From Cylicocyclus nassatus (lineage: Eukaryota; Nematoda; Chromadorea; Rhabditida; Strongylidae), in the NCBI GenBank assembly GCA_958299035.1, contig CATQJL010000316.1, positions 22,607,676 through 22,671,675 on the forward strand: 64,000 nt of DNA, given 5' to 3'. The position numbers and the translations under genes were made by a program. The notes beneath the pieces were generated by a model. That model was not told the origin of the DNA. It saw only the letters and a list, made by a program, of their open reading frames with translations, and searched no databases. Positions within the stretch are counted from its first letter, which is position 1. Each line of letters opens with the position of its first letter. This document shows, in pieces, positions 27,601 through 42,600 of the stretch.

Positions 27601-30600
27601 NNNNNNNNNNNNNNNNNNNNNNNNNNNNNNNNNNNNNNNNNNNNNNNNNNNNNNNACGCAACTAGTGCCGCAATACGACTTGCATTAAAGGCAGTGTCCA
27701 GGCAAAAACTCGATTTCTAGAAAATTCACTTACCGGAGGTTATCCGCAACGCTGAATTCCAAAAATCCACATTAGAGGGCGCGAAAACGGCGAGAACATA
27801 CGTTTTCCAAAGCCGCACTATTTAAAATGCGACGGTCCCCACCAAGGCAGAGACGCAGAGTCGCTGCGGGACCCTACATTTTGAATGTGGCGGCATGCGT
27901 ACCTCTGCCGCATAGCAGGAATTCGAACAGCTTGGAGAGCCCGGCCCCAAGCGTAAGTTTCCCCACTTTCCGGTCGTTTTTCTTGCTTTAGGTCGAGCGT
28001 TATGACGTCGCCCTTGCGCGATGTTATGTCTGAGGAGGGCCACTCGCGCATGGCACTGAAATCCCAAAACCTCCATCTTGCCCGGACACTGCCTTCAACG
28101 CGCAAATTTGAAAGACGATGTCATTTTGATCGACATTCTAAGTGACATCAGGAAGCGGCTAGTACGTAGCAGACTTTATGCAACTACTGCAGGGTCCAAG
28201 GCTGCGTTGTTTGTCCATCCAGTAAATTTGGCGACTGCGGTAAGGCTGATGTGATGATCGAATGCATTGAATGCAGCGCCACCTATGTCAGAAAGACTGG
28301 GAGACCGTTGGGTATAAGGATAAAGGAACATCTTGCCAGCAAGAAGAAGGAAAGTCTTATCACTCCTGGTTAACTAGAGTTGAATATCACGGTGGTAACG
28401 ACTTCAAGATCAGATGTATTACACTGGCATTCGAGTACAACACTGTTGGATTTATGCGAGAAACCCATACTTAACAGATGAAATGAGTATATGTCAATTA
28501 CAAATGACTTTATGCCTTTTGTGACGTTGTGCAAGTTGAAGACCACTAGTGATTAGTCAAATGTGGTATACAATGTACTCTTATTGCTATTAGTGGCATC
28601 GAAGGTCGCCCTAATATCCGCGCGCCGACGGTGGAGGTTAGTTCGTCTTTCACGTCTGGGACTTTTACTTGTGATGTTCTGGGTCGAAATCGAGGCTGCT
28701 CAGGGACTGGTGGAGGATTTTGGGGGTTAGACACATAGTCATACCTACCACTTTAGGCCTCTGAAGGAGATTACTTGTTCAAAACGTTAGGCCGCCACCA
28801 ATAAAACTATCCTCGTTCGGCTTACACACCTACCAGCACACTGAACCCGTAAATTTTCAGCTTTCCAAAAAGTCAGTTGAAAATCATCGAGTTTAGCTTT
28901 GCGATGTGTGTTCTGTACTAATTCGGTTGGGTCTACTGCAACAAGTTGTGACAGCTTGCATAGTGCAATCATCATACTGAGCTTGTTCTAGCGTTTCGTG
29001 CAAATTTTTTTCTAGCTGGTCTAGATCCAACTTTGGAGATTGTCCAGCTCTCCCACTTAGCTGCTCAATTTCGTACGCTGCTGATTCGAGTCTATTGCAG
29101 ACATTGTCTGCTTGATTGATTGCGATTTCAAAACTCAAGACTTTCAGAAAAAATTATTCAATTGCTTCAGTTGGCAAAAGGTTTGTCCTATCCGCTGGCT
29201 AGCAAAGCCCCTTCCTTAGAAGTCTCAAATAAAATTTCAAAAGTTTGCATTTTTCAGACATAGTGGATAAAAGGGTTCAAATCTTTCAGCAATCATGCCT
29301 TTAATTATGTACTAGTTGAAGCAAGGATAGCCCGTAATAATTTATTGTAAAGCTTGCAAAAAAACCATAAGGGCTAGTGCAGGACGAAGGCGCAGAAGCT
29401 AAATTGGTTAAACTCGCAAACTCGGCGCCGCGTGTCTTCACCGTTGCAAACCCTGCGCCTTATGCACTCTGCGGCTAATAAGGCCGCGTTCGCGCCCAAA
29501 GGGATTGCGACTTCATCATGCAGTACCTTAAGGTCACTCTCTACTAACATCAAAGGAACTATCAATGTGATTACCCTATTACCCGATTACCCTCCTGTGC
29601 CAACTATCAGCGCCGTAGCTCAAACTGCAAAAAATTGATGAAATCGATAAAAGTGGGCGATTTTAAAAACTAGTATTGTATTCTAATCAGCATGCTCGAT
29701 CACTCCCAGCCCCGTAGCTCAAACTTTGCAAAAAGATTTGGTAAAATCGATAAAATCGATATTTGGTGACGAAAAGTAGCTTATGACACCCGCCCAGCAC
29801 CGAAGTGTATGTGGGCAAAGTTTGGTCCGGATCGGTTCAAAAATGAAATTTTCTGTTCGGAACATACGTACAACAGTTGTACATACATACATACATACAG
29901 ACATGCAGACATACAAACAGACATTCAGCTTTATATATAAGATTGCAACTCTTCAACGCATCTGTTATTGTGCCTGAAGTTGTACTCATTCTCAAATGCA
30001 GGCATCGTCAGGAAAAATTCGAAACAATTATTGCTTTTCGACTAAATTCAATCAATAAACACTTTTCACATGTACCTTCATGAAGAAGCCGTTTTTAGAT
30101 CGATGTGGATGTTTAACTGTATGGAAAATTTCGGTCGATGCGCGAGCCTCAACCGCGAAGTGTTCTACTGCTTTGTGTTTGCTGTGGGTAACATTATCTA
30201 AATAACTTAATGTCTAACGACCTCTACATCAGTCTATGGCTGCTCTCTTAACCGCCTCCGCGGTCAAAAGAGATGAGTGTGGATTTCTACATGGAATCAG
30301 TAATAGGAACGCTCAAACTGGATTGATACCGTACCTCACTGACCAAATCAAACACCATTGCAGGGAGCAGTTAAGAAATGGTCAAATGGTCAGTTGCACT
30401 TCCGAATTGAAAAACAGTCCTGTTGCCACAGATTAAAAGTGTTGACTGTAGATAGAGCATTTGCTATGACGACATTTGCGAGGACGCAGCTTGCAAATGC
30501 GGCAACCAACTCGCATACTGTATACATAAAAATGACCATGGCACATTGTCATTATTTTATGCGCAAATGTAGCCGGCAATGCAATATTTCCTTGAGCGTC

Positions 30601-33600
30601 AATTTTTACAGAAATTGAGACAGTTGAGGGTTTACTCAATTATAACTAAGTTGATATACATTCAGTGCTAACCAATATCATGGATCGATTCTAGAAAAAG
30701 TCCCAATTGGTCACCAGTTAGTTGAATTACATCTTGGCACAGCATGCCAACTATACCATCAGTGACAAGAGAGCTTTCCGTCTCGTTAGTTCAATCTAAC
30801 AAATTAGAAGTTTGCTATAGTAAAACCAGTCTTATAAATTCACTCAGAACTTTTAGGCATAGAGCATGCTTGTTCAAAGTATTTTCAAGTATGTTTTCAG
30901 TCAATAAGCGCCTAACTGCTTTCTAAGCTTGAACTTTCTCTAAGGTATTTTGCTTCTGTTTGTTTGGAATAGTTTTTTGGCAAATTTTCAAGATAGGGAA
31001 ACGAGATCGCCTTCAATTTCCGCACTCGAAAATTTGGTTTAACACACTGTCCACCCAGATTCTCAATTCCATGCTGCTAATCCGGGCCCTTGTCATGTCT
31101 CTGATTCCAAATATGAAGTCGAGAATCCGCGAGAATCCGACAATCCTTTTTCCGGGGAACCAGCGAGGAAGTGCTCCGCAACGGCGGTTGGATGAGAAAA
31201 TATGCGGGCATAAGTGGAGGGTGCACCGCCTAGGGGTCCACTGCCCTCTTCTTTGTTCTGAAACAATTTTCACGCATTCAAGCGAGATTTAGGGCTGCGA
31301 CACTGGCACTGGCTTGATAAGGGGCCCTACTATCGTATGCTGCCGAAAGCTTGAGCCATAATCTAGGGTGGATGGTAAACAAACTTGACCTAAGCACAGA
31401 CTTGCAAACATTCACTCTCAAAAGTCCATTTGCTATGTCGTAACATAACATAAACTTGGGCTTCGCACCGCTTGCGCGAATAAGTTTTCTGATAACTTCC
31501 TTACGTCTGGGAATCGTTTAAAGCTTTTTTCTGAACCTTTCCCAAGCTTAGCCGTGAAAAAAATTACAGGGGTTCGCAAACGTTGCGCACAGCCCAGGCG
31601 AGGCGGTCGCGCAAGATTTGACCCTCTCGTGTCGGCGCTTATATAAATGAAGCAGAGCTGAGGACCGCTTCAGAGCGATCCTCCACAGCATTCTGTTTCA
31701 GTACTTTTGGAAGTATACTTGATTTGTATATTTTATGTAGAAGAACTAGCTTTGCGGAATTGTAGAACCTGCGAATTTTGAATTTTGGACGGCGACTTAT
31801 ATTGTAATATGTATGATTTTATGCAGCTCGTCCTGCTGCATCACGCAACATGACTTTATGAAATCTAATTGGGAGTTTGAGGAGGCGCTTTTGTAGCAAA
31901 ACAGCATTGGAAGCTGTCTACAAAGTGTATGACTTTTCTTTTACATGCTATCAGTTCACTCAAAGTTACTTGATCTGAGAAGAATATGAAAAATATTGAT
32001 TCGTTTTTGTGCTGTTTATCGATAAATTATAATGAAATAATGAATTACATATCTACGCTCAAAGCAATAGTCAAAACAGCTTCTGTCTAGAAATCAAGTT
32101 CCCGACATGTCGCCCCAAGTCGGTAAACGCCTAATTTGATCCATCGTTTTTGCCATGTAAACAGGTAATCATGAATTTTCATCGATCCTTAAAGAAGATT
32201 TGACAACAGGCAGACCGAAAAACGATAGCTCTTTGAAGTTTTGAGGCTTTGACAAGTGAGTTTTCGGAATCTCTGTAATTTTTGCTGACCAAAATCCGGC
32301 ATTTTCGCGCTTTTGGCTTTAGGTAAAAATCCATGGAAATCTCAGTTCACTTCAAGGTCGCAAGTAGCCTGGAAGGCAAGAGCGCGATTTGCTAACTTGC
32401 TTTTGAAAAGGGTTTATTATCCGTTAAAAAGAAAAGCAAAAAGAAACCTTGAACATCAAATTCCACCACCGGTCCGGGTAGTGGAATTTAATGTTTTATA
32501 CGACCGATGTCAAATTGCTCAGGGCCTATCGAACTGAACATTAACGATACATCTTGATACGCCTTTAATGCCTATGCTCTGCACTGATAATGCTAGACAG
32601 TCCACAGTATCAACCATTAAGCCTCCTCACGCTGTCTAGATCAGAAAGTTCCCTTACGAAACGTTGGTTGTTTTTGTCGTTCCACCCATCTATTGTCCAT
32701 CTTATCGATTCGCGTAACATCCTATTGACGACTGGCCAACCTACGTCACAAGACCATTGGCGTTACCCAGTGCTACGCTTAGCATCATCAGCATCTGATT
32801 GGGAATTGGATACTTTCTACGAAGGCATAATAATTGTCCGCAAAGAGGACTTTTACAAATTTTTTGTTTTAACTGTAAGGTAGAAATGGGGATGCCAAAA
32901 AGAGGTGTATACCGGGAAGTTTGGATCTGGGTTCCGGCACGAAAACGTCGCAGGGTTTTTGCCGCACGAATTTCTCGGGCAGATCTGCTTTCAATAAATA
33001 AAGAACATCGTCGGTGGACATGGGAATCGCCCAACGAAACGACTCAACGTGGAGATCGACCATCTCATCAACCAAAGATGGAGCTTGCTCGATGTCCCAG
33101 TCCCTCTTTCTGTTGTAGCTCCGATTACTGCCTTTTTTGTGCAAACGTACGATCATTCAAAAGATCAAAGAAGATCTGCCTTAACGATTTATGACAGTGG
33201 TCCTGACGCCATGTAATGTACGAACATTATCCGATCTAAAGGGCTGTGCAACGACGATGCAGATTTTCCACAGTAAGTAACCATTCCCATTAAGAAAAAG
33301 TTAGGAGCGACATCTTGCCGAAGCTGTTCACCGCGCCCTTGCGGTGGATGCCGAAGACACCTGGACGAGAGAGGGCAATTGTTTTCAATCCTCGATTCGC
33401 AAACGACATGTTGTGTTCTTGAAGCAAGCGAGACGAGGAGGCACGAAATGAAGGAAAGTGAAGTCCCAAGATGCCCCACCATAGAGGGGTTTTCTACGTC
33501 ATTCCTGGATACAATGAACATGGAGAACGAATTGAGGAAAACTTATCAAGAGAAGAAAAGCAGCTTGGCCGCTTTTGGGCCATTGAAGAGTGCCAACGAC

Positions 33601-36600
33601 CATCTTACGTGCTTGAACGAGCCCACTTGTTCGGCTCAGCGTTCTTTCAACGCTCAATTACACAGCTGCGACCTGAGTCTACGCTGCAACCACGTAAAGC
33701 TTAGCCCACGAATCCGCGCAGAATTTAAACGCGTTTTTTTTTCAAAGAACATTAGAAACGAATGTTCCAATTTCATGACTCAACGAGATGGACCGGTCAC
33801 ATCTTTCACTTAGAAAGAGCAGGCGAATGGTAGACATTCAAGACATGTAAATGGATTTGTCTCGCAATAATTCGTCCTCGAAGAGAACGACCAACGTGAT
33901 GGCCGAAGTGTTTGTAGAACGGAACACTTAAGAAACCAAGAAACGGATTCTCGCATCCGAAGTGGGAGCAACCCCTGACGACAAGTCTATAGATGTTCGT
34001 AGCAAAAGACAGAAACGAATAAATACTTCCGTACTAGGGTGTACTGTGTATACAACACCGCTCATTTTTTGGAAAAACCGACGCGCAGTCGCCCGATTTG
34101 AATCCACTTTAGCGTGGGCATATCTCGCTTCAAAATGGACGAATTCTTAATCCAAGGACACCATTCGACTCAGCTCGACACGGCGCATCTTTTTCTATGT
34201 AGAATCTTATGTTCTAGAATCTTCTATCTCATGTTAGCTCGACACGGCGCATCTTTTTCTATGTAGAATCCTATGTTCTAGAATCTTCTACCTCATGTTC
34301 TTATACAATGCTGGCCAAAAGTTTGCAGCCAATACGAAATTTTGCTATATCTTACTCTGTTTTGCATAGAACGGATTCAAATTTCGACATTATGTGCAAA
34401 TCGCGCTACTTAAATCTATAGCAGAAAACCTTGCAGATTCATATACACAGAAGGAGGCTGTGGCGAAAAAGCCGAATGTGGTAAAATTGAGGTTGGTTAA
34501 AACTTGCAGCCACTTTCTGTTAGAAGTCTTTTGAAAACATGTCACCTTATAGTATGTGGGCTACAGATGCACTTTCAAGCTTGGAGATATGCAGTGCAGT
34601 GCAGTGCAATCTACCATCATCTTAACTCGAATTCGGAGCACCTTTCAGCTCAAAAATTGGGCTCGGCGATCTAAAAAGTCTTCATACTTGATGAGAACAC
34701 TGTTTGCACAAAGAACAAGCACTTGCCCGAAACTTGGAGACCTTTATTGGAAACATGGTGCCGCTACTGCCAGAGAATATTTTTTTGCTTACCACTCTAG
34801 GAAATGTTCGATTAGCCAAAGGGAATTATCAGCTGTGAAATTCGCGCAAACTTTTCCGTGGTAGTAACGCCTCCATGTTTTCAATAAAGTGGCAAGTGCT
34901 CGTCTTTGTACAAACAGTGTTTTCATCAAGTTTGAAAACTTTTCAGACCGCTGAGCCCAATTTTTGAGCTAAAGGTCTTCTGAATTCGAGTTAAGATCAC
35001 AGGTGCGATAAGGTGAGAATTCGTCCAGGGTGAAGGGGGTCACGGTGGTCGCAACCCCTCCAGGGTGAAGGGTGTTTCACTTGGTAGAGAAATTATAAAA
35101 TGTCGACGGGGGGGGGGGGGGGTCATGGTGTTTCCCCATCATCTTTCTTGTCAAAGTTCATAATTTATTCCTTACCATCACTGGTTATCTTTTTTCCGAA
35201 ATGTGAACCGATGTGCTACTGGATTAGCATACAATTATATTTCTGACCAGCACCTTGTATTTCTTTAACATTTTCTTTATTTTTTTTTTACATCACCCTG
35301 CCTGTTTTTGGAGTTACCATAGAAGATGTGCAAGAACATTTGTTTCGGAAAGTTAGACAATTTTCAAACATTTACGAATATTTTTAAAAGAAGAAATTCG
35401 TAATTTCTGTAGATGAACAGCAACGTCAGCAAGGGAAATGTTTCTAAAACCACCTTGTCTTCCGCTTTTAGAGAATATATAGTTTGCCTAGAGTTTGTTG
35501 GAAAAGTGCCTGGTGAAGGGTGTGGTGATTTCTGAATATTTACGAGTTTTTAAGATAGAAAAATCCGTAACTTTTGAAGATGAACATCTTGTACGCCTTG
35601 ACGGTCACCATTGGAACCGTCTCGTCCTCCGCTTTCAGAGAATGTATACTTTGCCTGGAGTCCGTTAAAAAGAAGTGCCTGGGTGAAGGGTGGGTGAGAC
35701 TTCTATAATGGGGGTGCTCAAGTAGACGTCTTTTTACAATGGTATAAAAGCCTGTACTTGAGCACTCCCATTATAAAAGTCTCACCCACCCTTCACCCGG
35801 CACTTTTTATAATGGACCCCGGGAAATGTATATATTTTCTGAAAGCGGAGGACGAAACGGTTCCAACGGTACCATCTCGCCGTAAAAGATGCTCATCTGC
35901 AAAAGTTATGAATTTTTTATGTTAAAAACTCCAAAATGTTCAGAAATCACTACTCACACCCGTCACCAAGCACTTTTTTCAACAGACTCCTCCATTCCTG
36001 TACATAAACGATTCGCGTACAAATATCCCCTTTGCTTAAAGGCAGTAGATCGGCAGAATGAGACCCGTGACGAAACAAGGTCACAGGGTAGGAGCCCTCA
36101 TATGGAACCTATCGGCCAAAGTTCGATCTTTCTTTGCCACTTCTAACCCCCGAAATTTCAACGCGAAAGCAGCGCTCATCTTCTGTATTCTCTGGCCCCA
36201 TGGAATGGGCATTTTGAAACATGCCAAGTAATGATTTTCTGTCGCATTGGCAAGCCGCCACCGTCCAAATGGTACAACCTTTCCGTAGGAGCACGGGTCA
36301 GCTAATTCTCAAAAACCTTACAATTAGTCCATTTTTTCGGTCATTTGGCGTTCAAGCAAAGTTTTTTGGAATATGATGAATTATGGTTGCATATCTCCAG
36401 GCTTAGAAGTGCATCTGTAGCCCAGACACTATAAGGTGACAAGTTTTTCAAAGACGTTTGGCAAATAGTGGCTACAAGTTTTGACCAACCTCGATTTCAC
36501 CACACTCGGCATTTTCACCACAACCTCATTCTGTGTGCATGAATCTGAAAGGTTTTCTGACATAGTATCAAAAAGTGTGATTTGCACATGATTACGAAAT

Positions 36601-39600
36601 TTGAATACGTTCCATGCAAAACAGAATAAGATAACCAAAATTTCGGAGTGGCTGCAAACTTCTGGCCAGCACTGTATCTGTGCGCTTGGACACATTGGCC
36701 TGTAGTAACCTCCCGTCAGCGCATCTCCTCTGAGGCAGGCCTAGGTTGGCCTTACGACGCCTTAGGCGCGGTGTCAATCGAGCCATCGATCCGGATGCGG
36801 ATCGTTTTGTAGGCATAAAAGAAACTGCGCGTTCTCAAAGAAACAGCTGCACGAGATTGTGCAGGTTTGGTCAAATGGCTAGAGCTAGTGTGATACACGC
36901 AACGGCACCAGGGTTCGCAACCGGCAGGTGCCGACGTTTTTTCTATATCGCCGGGGCATTCTTTGAAAGCAGCCACTATCAAAAAAAATCGATGTCGGGC
37001 GGTGGGCGCTGTCTTTGCTACGCAAACGAGGACATGAACCGGATACAATAAGCATCAAGATCCATGAAATCATGATTGTTAGAAGAGAAAGAGAGAGTTC
37101 GATTTCTATTTCAAGCACTTTTTCGAGAAATGTGAAGACTTGATCGACATAGCCCAAGCCGACACGAAATATGTAGAAAAAACTTTATACCCCTTTTTTG
37201 CTGCGATCACCTATTCATTGATCCCCATTTGTATGCCATCCTATTTGTGCAATTTTGGGCACTGTCGTCCGCAAAATCAGCCAGCTGACGTGTCCCGTAA
37301 GTTACTCACGAGCAACTTACGGGATTTGTGTCTGCGTTTCCTTGCAGACATGGTATCTCCGTAAGGCAGGCCGACGGCGACGGCTTAGCTTAGGGCAGGC
37401 AGCGCAGGTCTCTGCGGCAGCTGACCGGCCCCTTTGCTGTCAGCTCATTGTCCATTCTTGATGTACTGTAGCAAAGAGGATCGTAAGATTAGCTTACGGA
37501 TCTCTTCTGAGGGGGTTAGCGTAGAACATTGAGCTGAGAAGGGGTTTACTATACGGGACATTAGGAAATTACAGAATCGTTTCAAGATTTTGCTTAGTAG
37601 TCACTCAGCTTATTCATCGCACTCACTGAGCAACCTATCGTAAGCAAACACGGTTAGTGAAGGCCTCCTGCGTGTCTAAACAAGCATCAGCATCAACAAT
37701 CTTCTGTACATCAGAAGATGCGCCGCGCCGTGCTGAGTCGAATGGTACCCTTGGATTATGAATTCGTTTACTCCGGAGCGAGAATGGCCACGCTACGATG
37801 ATGTCACATGAGTCGGGCGAATGTGCTAATATTTTTAAGAAATACGAGCGGTAGTGTACATTCAAAGACAGATTTGATTGACATTTATTCTGATTTCAAC
37901 GATTCGAATGAGATCTTGACTATTTTATTTTATTATGGCTTAGTAGTAGCGTATTTGAGGGTCAACGTGTTCTATGGCAAAACTCTCAGCTGAAATCTCT
38001 GAGCACTGATAGCGGACTGTATGATCTGTGTATCTGCAGCATTTATTTTTGGTTTATCTTTGCAGCAGTACAACTGCAACCAGGAAGAAACTGCGAGCTT
38101 ATATGCAGACATGAAAGATCTACGTTCCAATGAAGTCCAATTGGAGATGTTTGCTCATGTCTGGAACACGTGAGTTACTATGACTTCCATGTTTTGAGCT
38201 CACTAAAGACTTTTCAGAAGGGAAGAACTTGAACAGACAATTCCAAAGTTCAAAGCGCATGGACTTTGCAAGGTGCGTTTCTATTAATACAGCACATCAG
38301 GTAATAATCTCAATATTTATCACGTTAGAGCAAGTTCACGTTTTCAACCTTTGATTTGTTAGCTTGAAGAGAAAGCTGTTTTAATGCAGTATTTTCCATT
38401 CAGAAAATTCCTTTAGAATTTCATATCTACTTTTGTTTTGGTAAAATCAGCTCTTTTATTTTGTTATCAGAGATTGAAAGAAATTATTTAGATACCCTAG
38501 CTTTTCTTTCTCTGATGCTATTGCTGTATCCTGTTTTCAATGAAATCACGCTAGAGAGTGCTTATTAGAAACACGACCGAAAGCTCTGATTCTAATTCCA
38601 CCTGATAATTAGAATGCTTTTTTAGTAACAATATAAATTATGTAGTATCAAAATATGGCACATTTTCGTTATTTTAAAAAACTTTTTAAAAAGGGATTGC
38701 TTTTTTCCTTGCACCATATTTGGTTAGAACTACAAGAAGGACAACTCTCTGGTGCGTGTCAGAATATTGACATGTCATGTAAATGTTTGATGGGTTCTAA
38801 CAAGAGTTTTGGCGTGTAACCATTGACAAGTTCATTATGTTTTCAATTATTATTTACTTCCTTTTAGAATTCAACTGAGGTGAACATTAGCATATGAAGT
38901 GTCATCCTGTTTTTCAACGAACATATTACATTTGCTCACACTCAACTGGGTCTTTCTCACCTAAACGCGCTAAAAGCTGCCTCAAGCCATTTCTGAATAT
39001 CTGGGACGGTTCTTTCTTTCGATACTCGAGATCAATTTTTGCATTTATTAGGTTGAACCGAAAGTTCGTTCGCACCAATTTCAAAAATTCATAACTCTTT
39101 AAGTTCTCAACGAATTTGTAAGAACAAAATTTTGCCTAAGAGAGGAGCTCATGCTCTTTGCATCTTCGATGCATTTTCGAGCAAGCACTCAGACAGTCGA
39201 TCGGACCCCTCCGTGCAGAAATGGCAGGGCCGCGGGGTTTCCACAGCGGGGGTTCTGCCACTCGTGCGCTGGAGCCCCCCAATTTCATGCGCCGGAGGCC
39301 TCCTATTTTCTGTGCCGGAGCCCTCCCATTTTCTGTCCCGGACCCCTCCGATTTTCTGTCCCGGACCCCTCCGATTTTCTGCGCCGCGACCTTAGCAAAT
39401 CTGGCGTACTTGCGGCAAAGAGATTTGCAAGCCCGCCGGAGGGGTCCGATCTGCCTTCTTTGTGACGTCACAAGAAGGGACCGCCCCCTCGCCCTGCTCT
39501 CATTGGTCAACTGGGTCCGCCGCGGCTCTGGCAGATTTCGACTGTCCGCCGGAGGGGTCCGATCGACTGTCTGAGCAATAGGAAAGGGCGAATTTGATTT

Positions 39601-42600
39601 ATTTTGGCATTTTTCAGAAAAGTCGTAACTTTTCATAAAGACGTTCAATCGGCGCAAACTTTGCACTGTTGGAAAGAGCTGGTGAAAGACCCTACAATAC
39701 CAACTGCTCTGATTTTTGTTGCAGGTTTCCGATTTTTTATGACCCTAGACGAAAAATTCAAATTTTGAGTGATTTTGGTTTTGAGCTTCTATCTCCTTCT
39801 TTTGTATACATTAACGAAAAATTCAGGTACAGTTGCAAAAAGCATGAGTTCCTCTCGTAGGCAAAATTTTGCTCTTGCAAATTCGTTGAGAACTTAAAGA
39901 GTTATGAATTTTTGAAAATGGTGCGAACGAACTTTCGGTCTAACCTAATATATGCACCTTTGATAATCACATTAACAATGGTAAAGTCAAACTGAGGAGT
40001 TAGAGTCACTCTCCGGCCAATTCGTCTTCGGCATCAGTAACGCAAAATCTCATTGTATTGTAGGTCTATTCATAGCACAAGGATAAGTCAGAATTGCAGG
40101 AATATGCTAAATAATCAAAAGTCTTATTTGACTCATTGAAAACATTTCGTTTCAATTTTGTAAATTAGAGTTCTGGATTGGATCACACTGATTATTAGAA
40201 TTCCCCATCACTGCCATACTTTTTGGACTTCACACTAGGACACTGCATGGGCCCAAGGGTTCGGTTTGGCAAGTTTGGTCATGCCGGGCACGATCTCCAC
40301 AGATCGACTTTGCTGCCGGTTTGGGCCATGCTAACCAACCTTTCGTAGCTTACCGGTTTAACGCTCTCGCTTGTCCGGGCCGTCTATGCCGGCGCACCTC
40401 GCTCGAACAGCGAGCGAGAGATTGATAACTACCGCGCCTGGGGGACTTCGCATGAAGAAAAAACTCTGGAGTGGAAACATTTTTTGATTAGCACTGACCG
40501 AGAACAATATGTTTCAATAAACGTCCTGGATTATTTGCTTCTATGAAAGAAAAAAGTAGAACAGCTTCGACTGATTTCAAATCTTTTCGCGCTCTATTCG
40601 AGAATAATTTTAAGAATAATTTGCATACCGAGTCAGAACACGTCATTTCTTTCCTGACACATAATAGTTGCAATCCTCTACGATTTTAGAATAAAGCATG
40701 TGACAACTTTTATGACAACCGGGCCTTTTGCGACTTTGTGGTATACCACTACACTCGTCTTGAAACGCTGATTTCGAATCTGGCTTCCCTTTATGCTAAT
40801 CGTTTCTCTGAAAAAAAAAGTTATGAAGGATTTTTGCGCCAAGTTTAGCCTCTGAGGGAAATACGATAGGCATATCAGTATCAGTACGCTGTGGTGTAGT
40901 GATTAGTATGATAGGCTAAGTTCATGCAGGTGTAGATTCGGACCCTTTGTGGTCTTTGAGTTTTGTATTGCCTCAATTAAGCTTATTTTTGAAAGTTAGG
41001 CATCCTCGAGGTGAATGCACGCCGCTGATCTCACAAAAAGGTGCTATTTATGCTAAAATGTATCCATTGATCACAATTCGAACAAATTTACTCGAACAAA
41101 GCGAACAAGCCATTCAATTTTAAACCGCGGTAGACTACTGCTCTTTGCGTGAAGCTGGTCAGTGCGAGAAACCATTGGTGCGCTCATTGCGAGCGACTCC
41201 TCTGTTTCACTCCCTATGTCATAGATTGCCATCACTGTGAATAACATGCATTTATTTTCGTTCATTTTCATTTTCATAGACATCTTCAACTCTTCGCTTA
41301 GTTTTCACAGAGCAAAGGTATTCAAAAAGAAGCTTATCAAATTCTAATGCTTTCGCACTAGCCACTACACCAGAGCAGGAGGTGATGCTGTGCCTGTCGT
41401 ACTTCTTAGCGCAAAATCTTCAACTTCTTTCAGAGAAAGATTTAACAGAAACGGAAATTAGACTCGGAATCCAGAACGACTCCAAAGGTATACATTTCTT
41501 CTCAAAAGGCCACGGATACTGTATGTATCGTTCGCTTGTTAGAGAAGCATTTTGCAGTGCAATACTACTTTTCTACAACTTTCTAAATGACCTTTTGGAT
41601 TTTTATAGAATAGTTTTGTCACTCTGTAAGATCAATTCCTATGTTGCACTAAGACTGAAATAGGTACAAAGCAAGTAAGCTTTCAACGCTTTGAAATGTC
41701 AACGTTACTCTCGGAAGTACCCATGCGTACATGCGGAGTAAGATTAATGATTATACATACATACTGCGTAGATCGCATATCAATAAAGGAAAAGGGAAGA
41801 GTTTGCAATCAGGTAAAGCGTTCAACCAGCTATAGTCAAACACATTGTAAATGGATGTGGTCTCATCCGAAATCTTTTGTGGACACTTGAAAGTCAATCA
41901 AAAATGATGCACTATTGCATTGCAAAGTGAATGATCTGTCGGCGCTATTCGGCTATCCGGGCTCCAAAATTTTTAGCCATGGATTTCGCTCAAACTTGGT
42001 CCAGGGGGTTATCTGACATGCTGATCATGAATATCAAACGCCGTTACGGTAGGATTACGGTAGGGGATCAAAATCACGGATTTGCCCGAAACTTGGCCCA
42101 GAGGGGTTATTCGGCCCGCTCATGCTGAATATCATATTGGTTTTGTACCGTAGCGCCATTTTCTCGGGTTACGGTGGGTATACGGTAGGGGGTCAAAATC
42201 TCGAAATCCGCTGTAACTTCGCACAGAGGGGTTATTCCATATGCTGATTAGAAATGTCAAACTTTTTCCGCACGAAAACGTCTCCCTGTGCTTTACGTTA
42301 GGTTACGGCAGGGGTCAAAATCACAAATCGGCAAATGTCTCCTCCCCCTGTGCTTTGCCCAGGCAAAAGCCGCAACAGGGTATGTATGACTCCATCATAA
42401 CATAATTCCCAGCCGCCGGCAACACAAAACTAACTTTCACTTTAGGCGAACGCCTAGCCAAAACACGAGTCCCTTAATCCGCGAGGAAACACAACCTCAA
42501 CCCGGGGAGAACGCAGGATACCTTCCTGATAATACGCTGGGCACAACAATACTAAAACCAACACTCACCTTTTTGGCGTTCTATTTCCATTCGGTCCGGA

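Larger units (their letters stand above)
34306..36674. mobile_element. Tc1-like foldback element with TA target duplication, carrying nested insertions
   Basis: The left end CAATGCTGGCCAAAAGTTTG and the right end complement ..CTTCTGGCCAGCACTG are bounded by TA at 34304-34305 and 36675-36676. The inverted arms run about 300 bp (34306-34610 and 36375-36674), sharing ATCTGTAGCC, TAAGGTGACA and TTTGCAGCCA words. The centre holds two other foldback sequences. No transposase frame is seen. Confidence 0.8.

Noticed and set aside
31013..31273. Minus-strand 86-codon frame
   Set aside because: No recognisable domain, no splice-site support and isolated in an intron. Not distinguishable from chance.
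39136..39666. Long overlapping frames on both strands in a GC-rich block
   Set aside because: Open frames on both strands follow from GC-rich repeated units inside nested foldbacks. No domain is recognisable.
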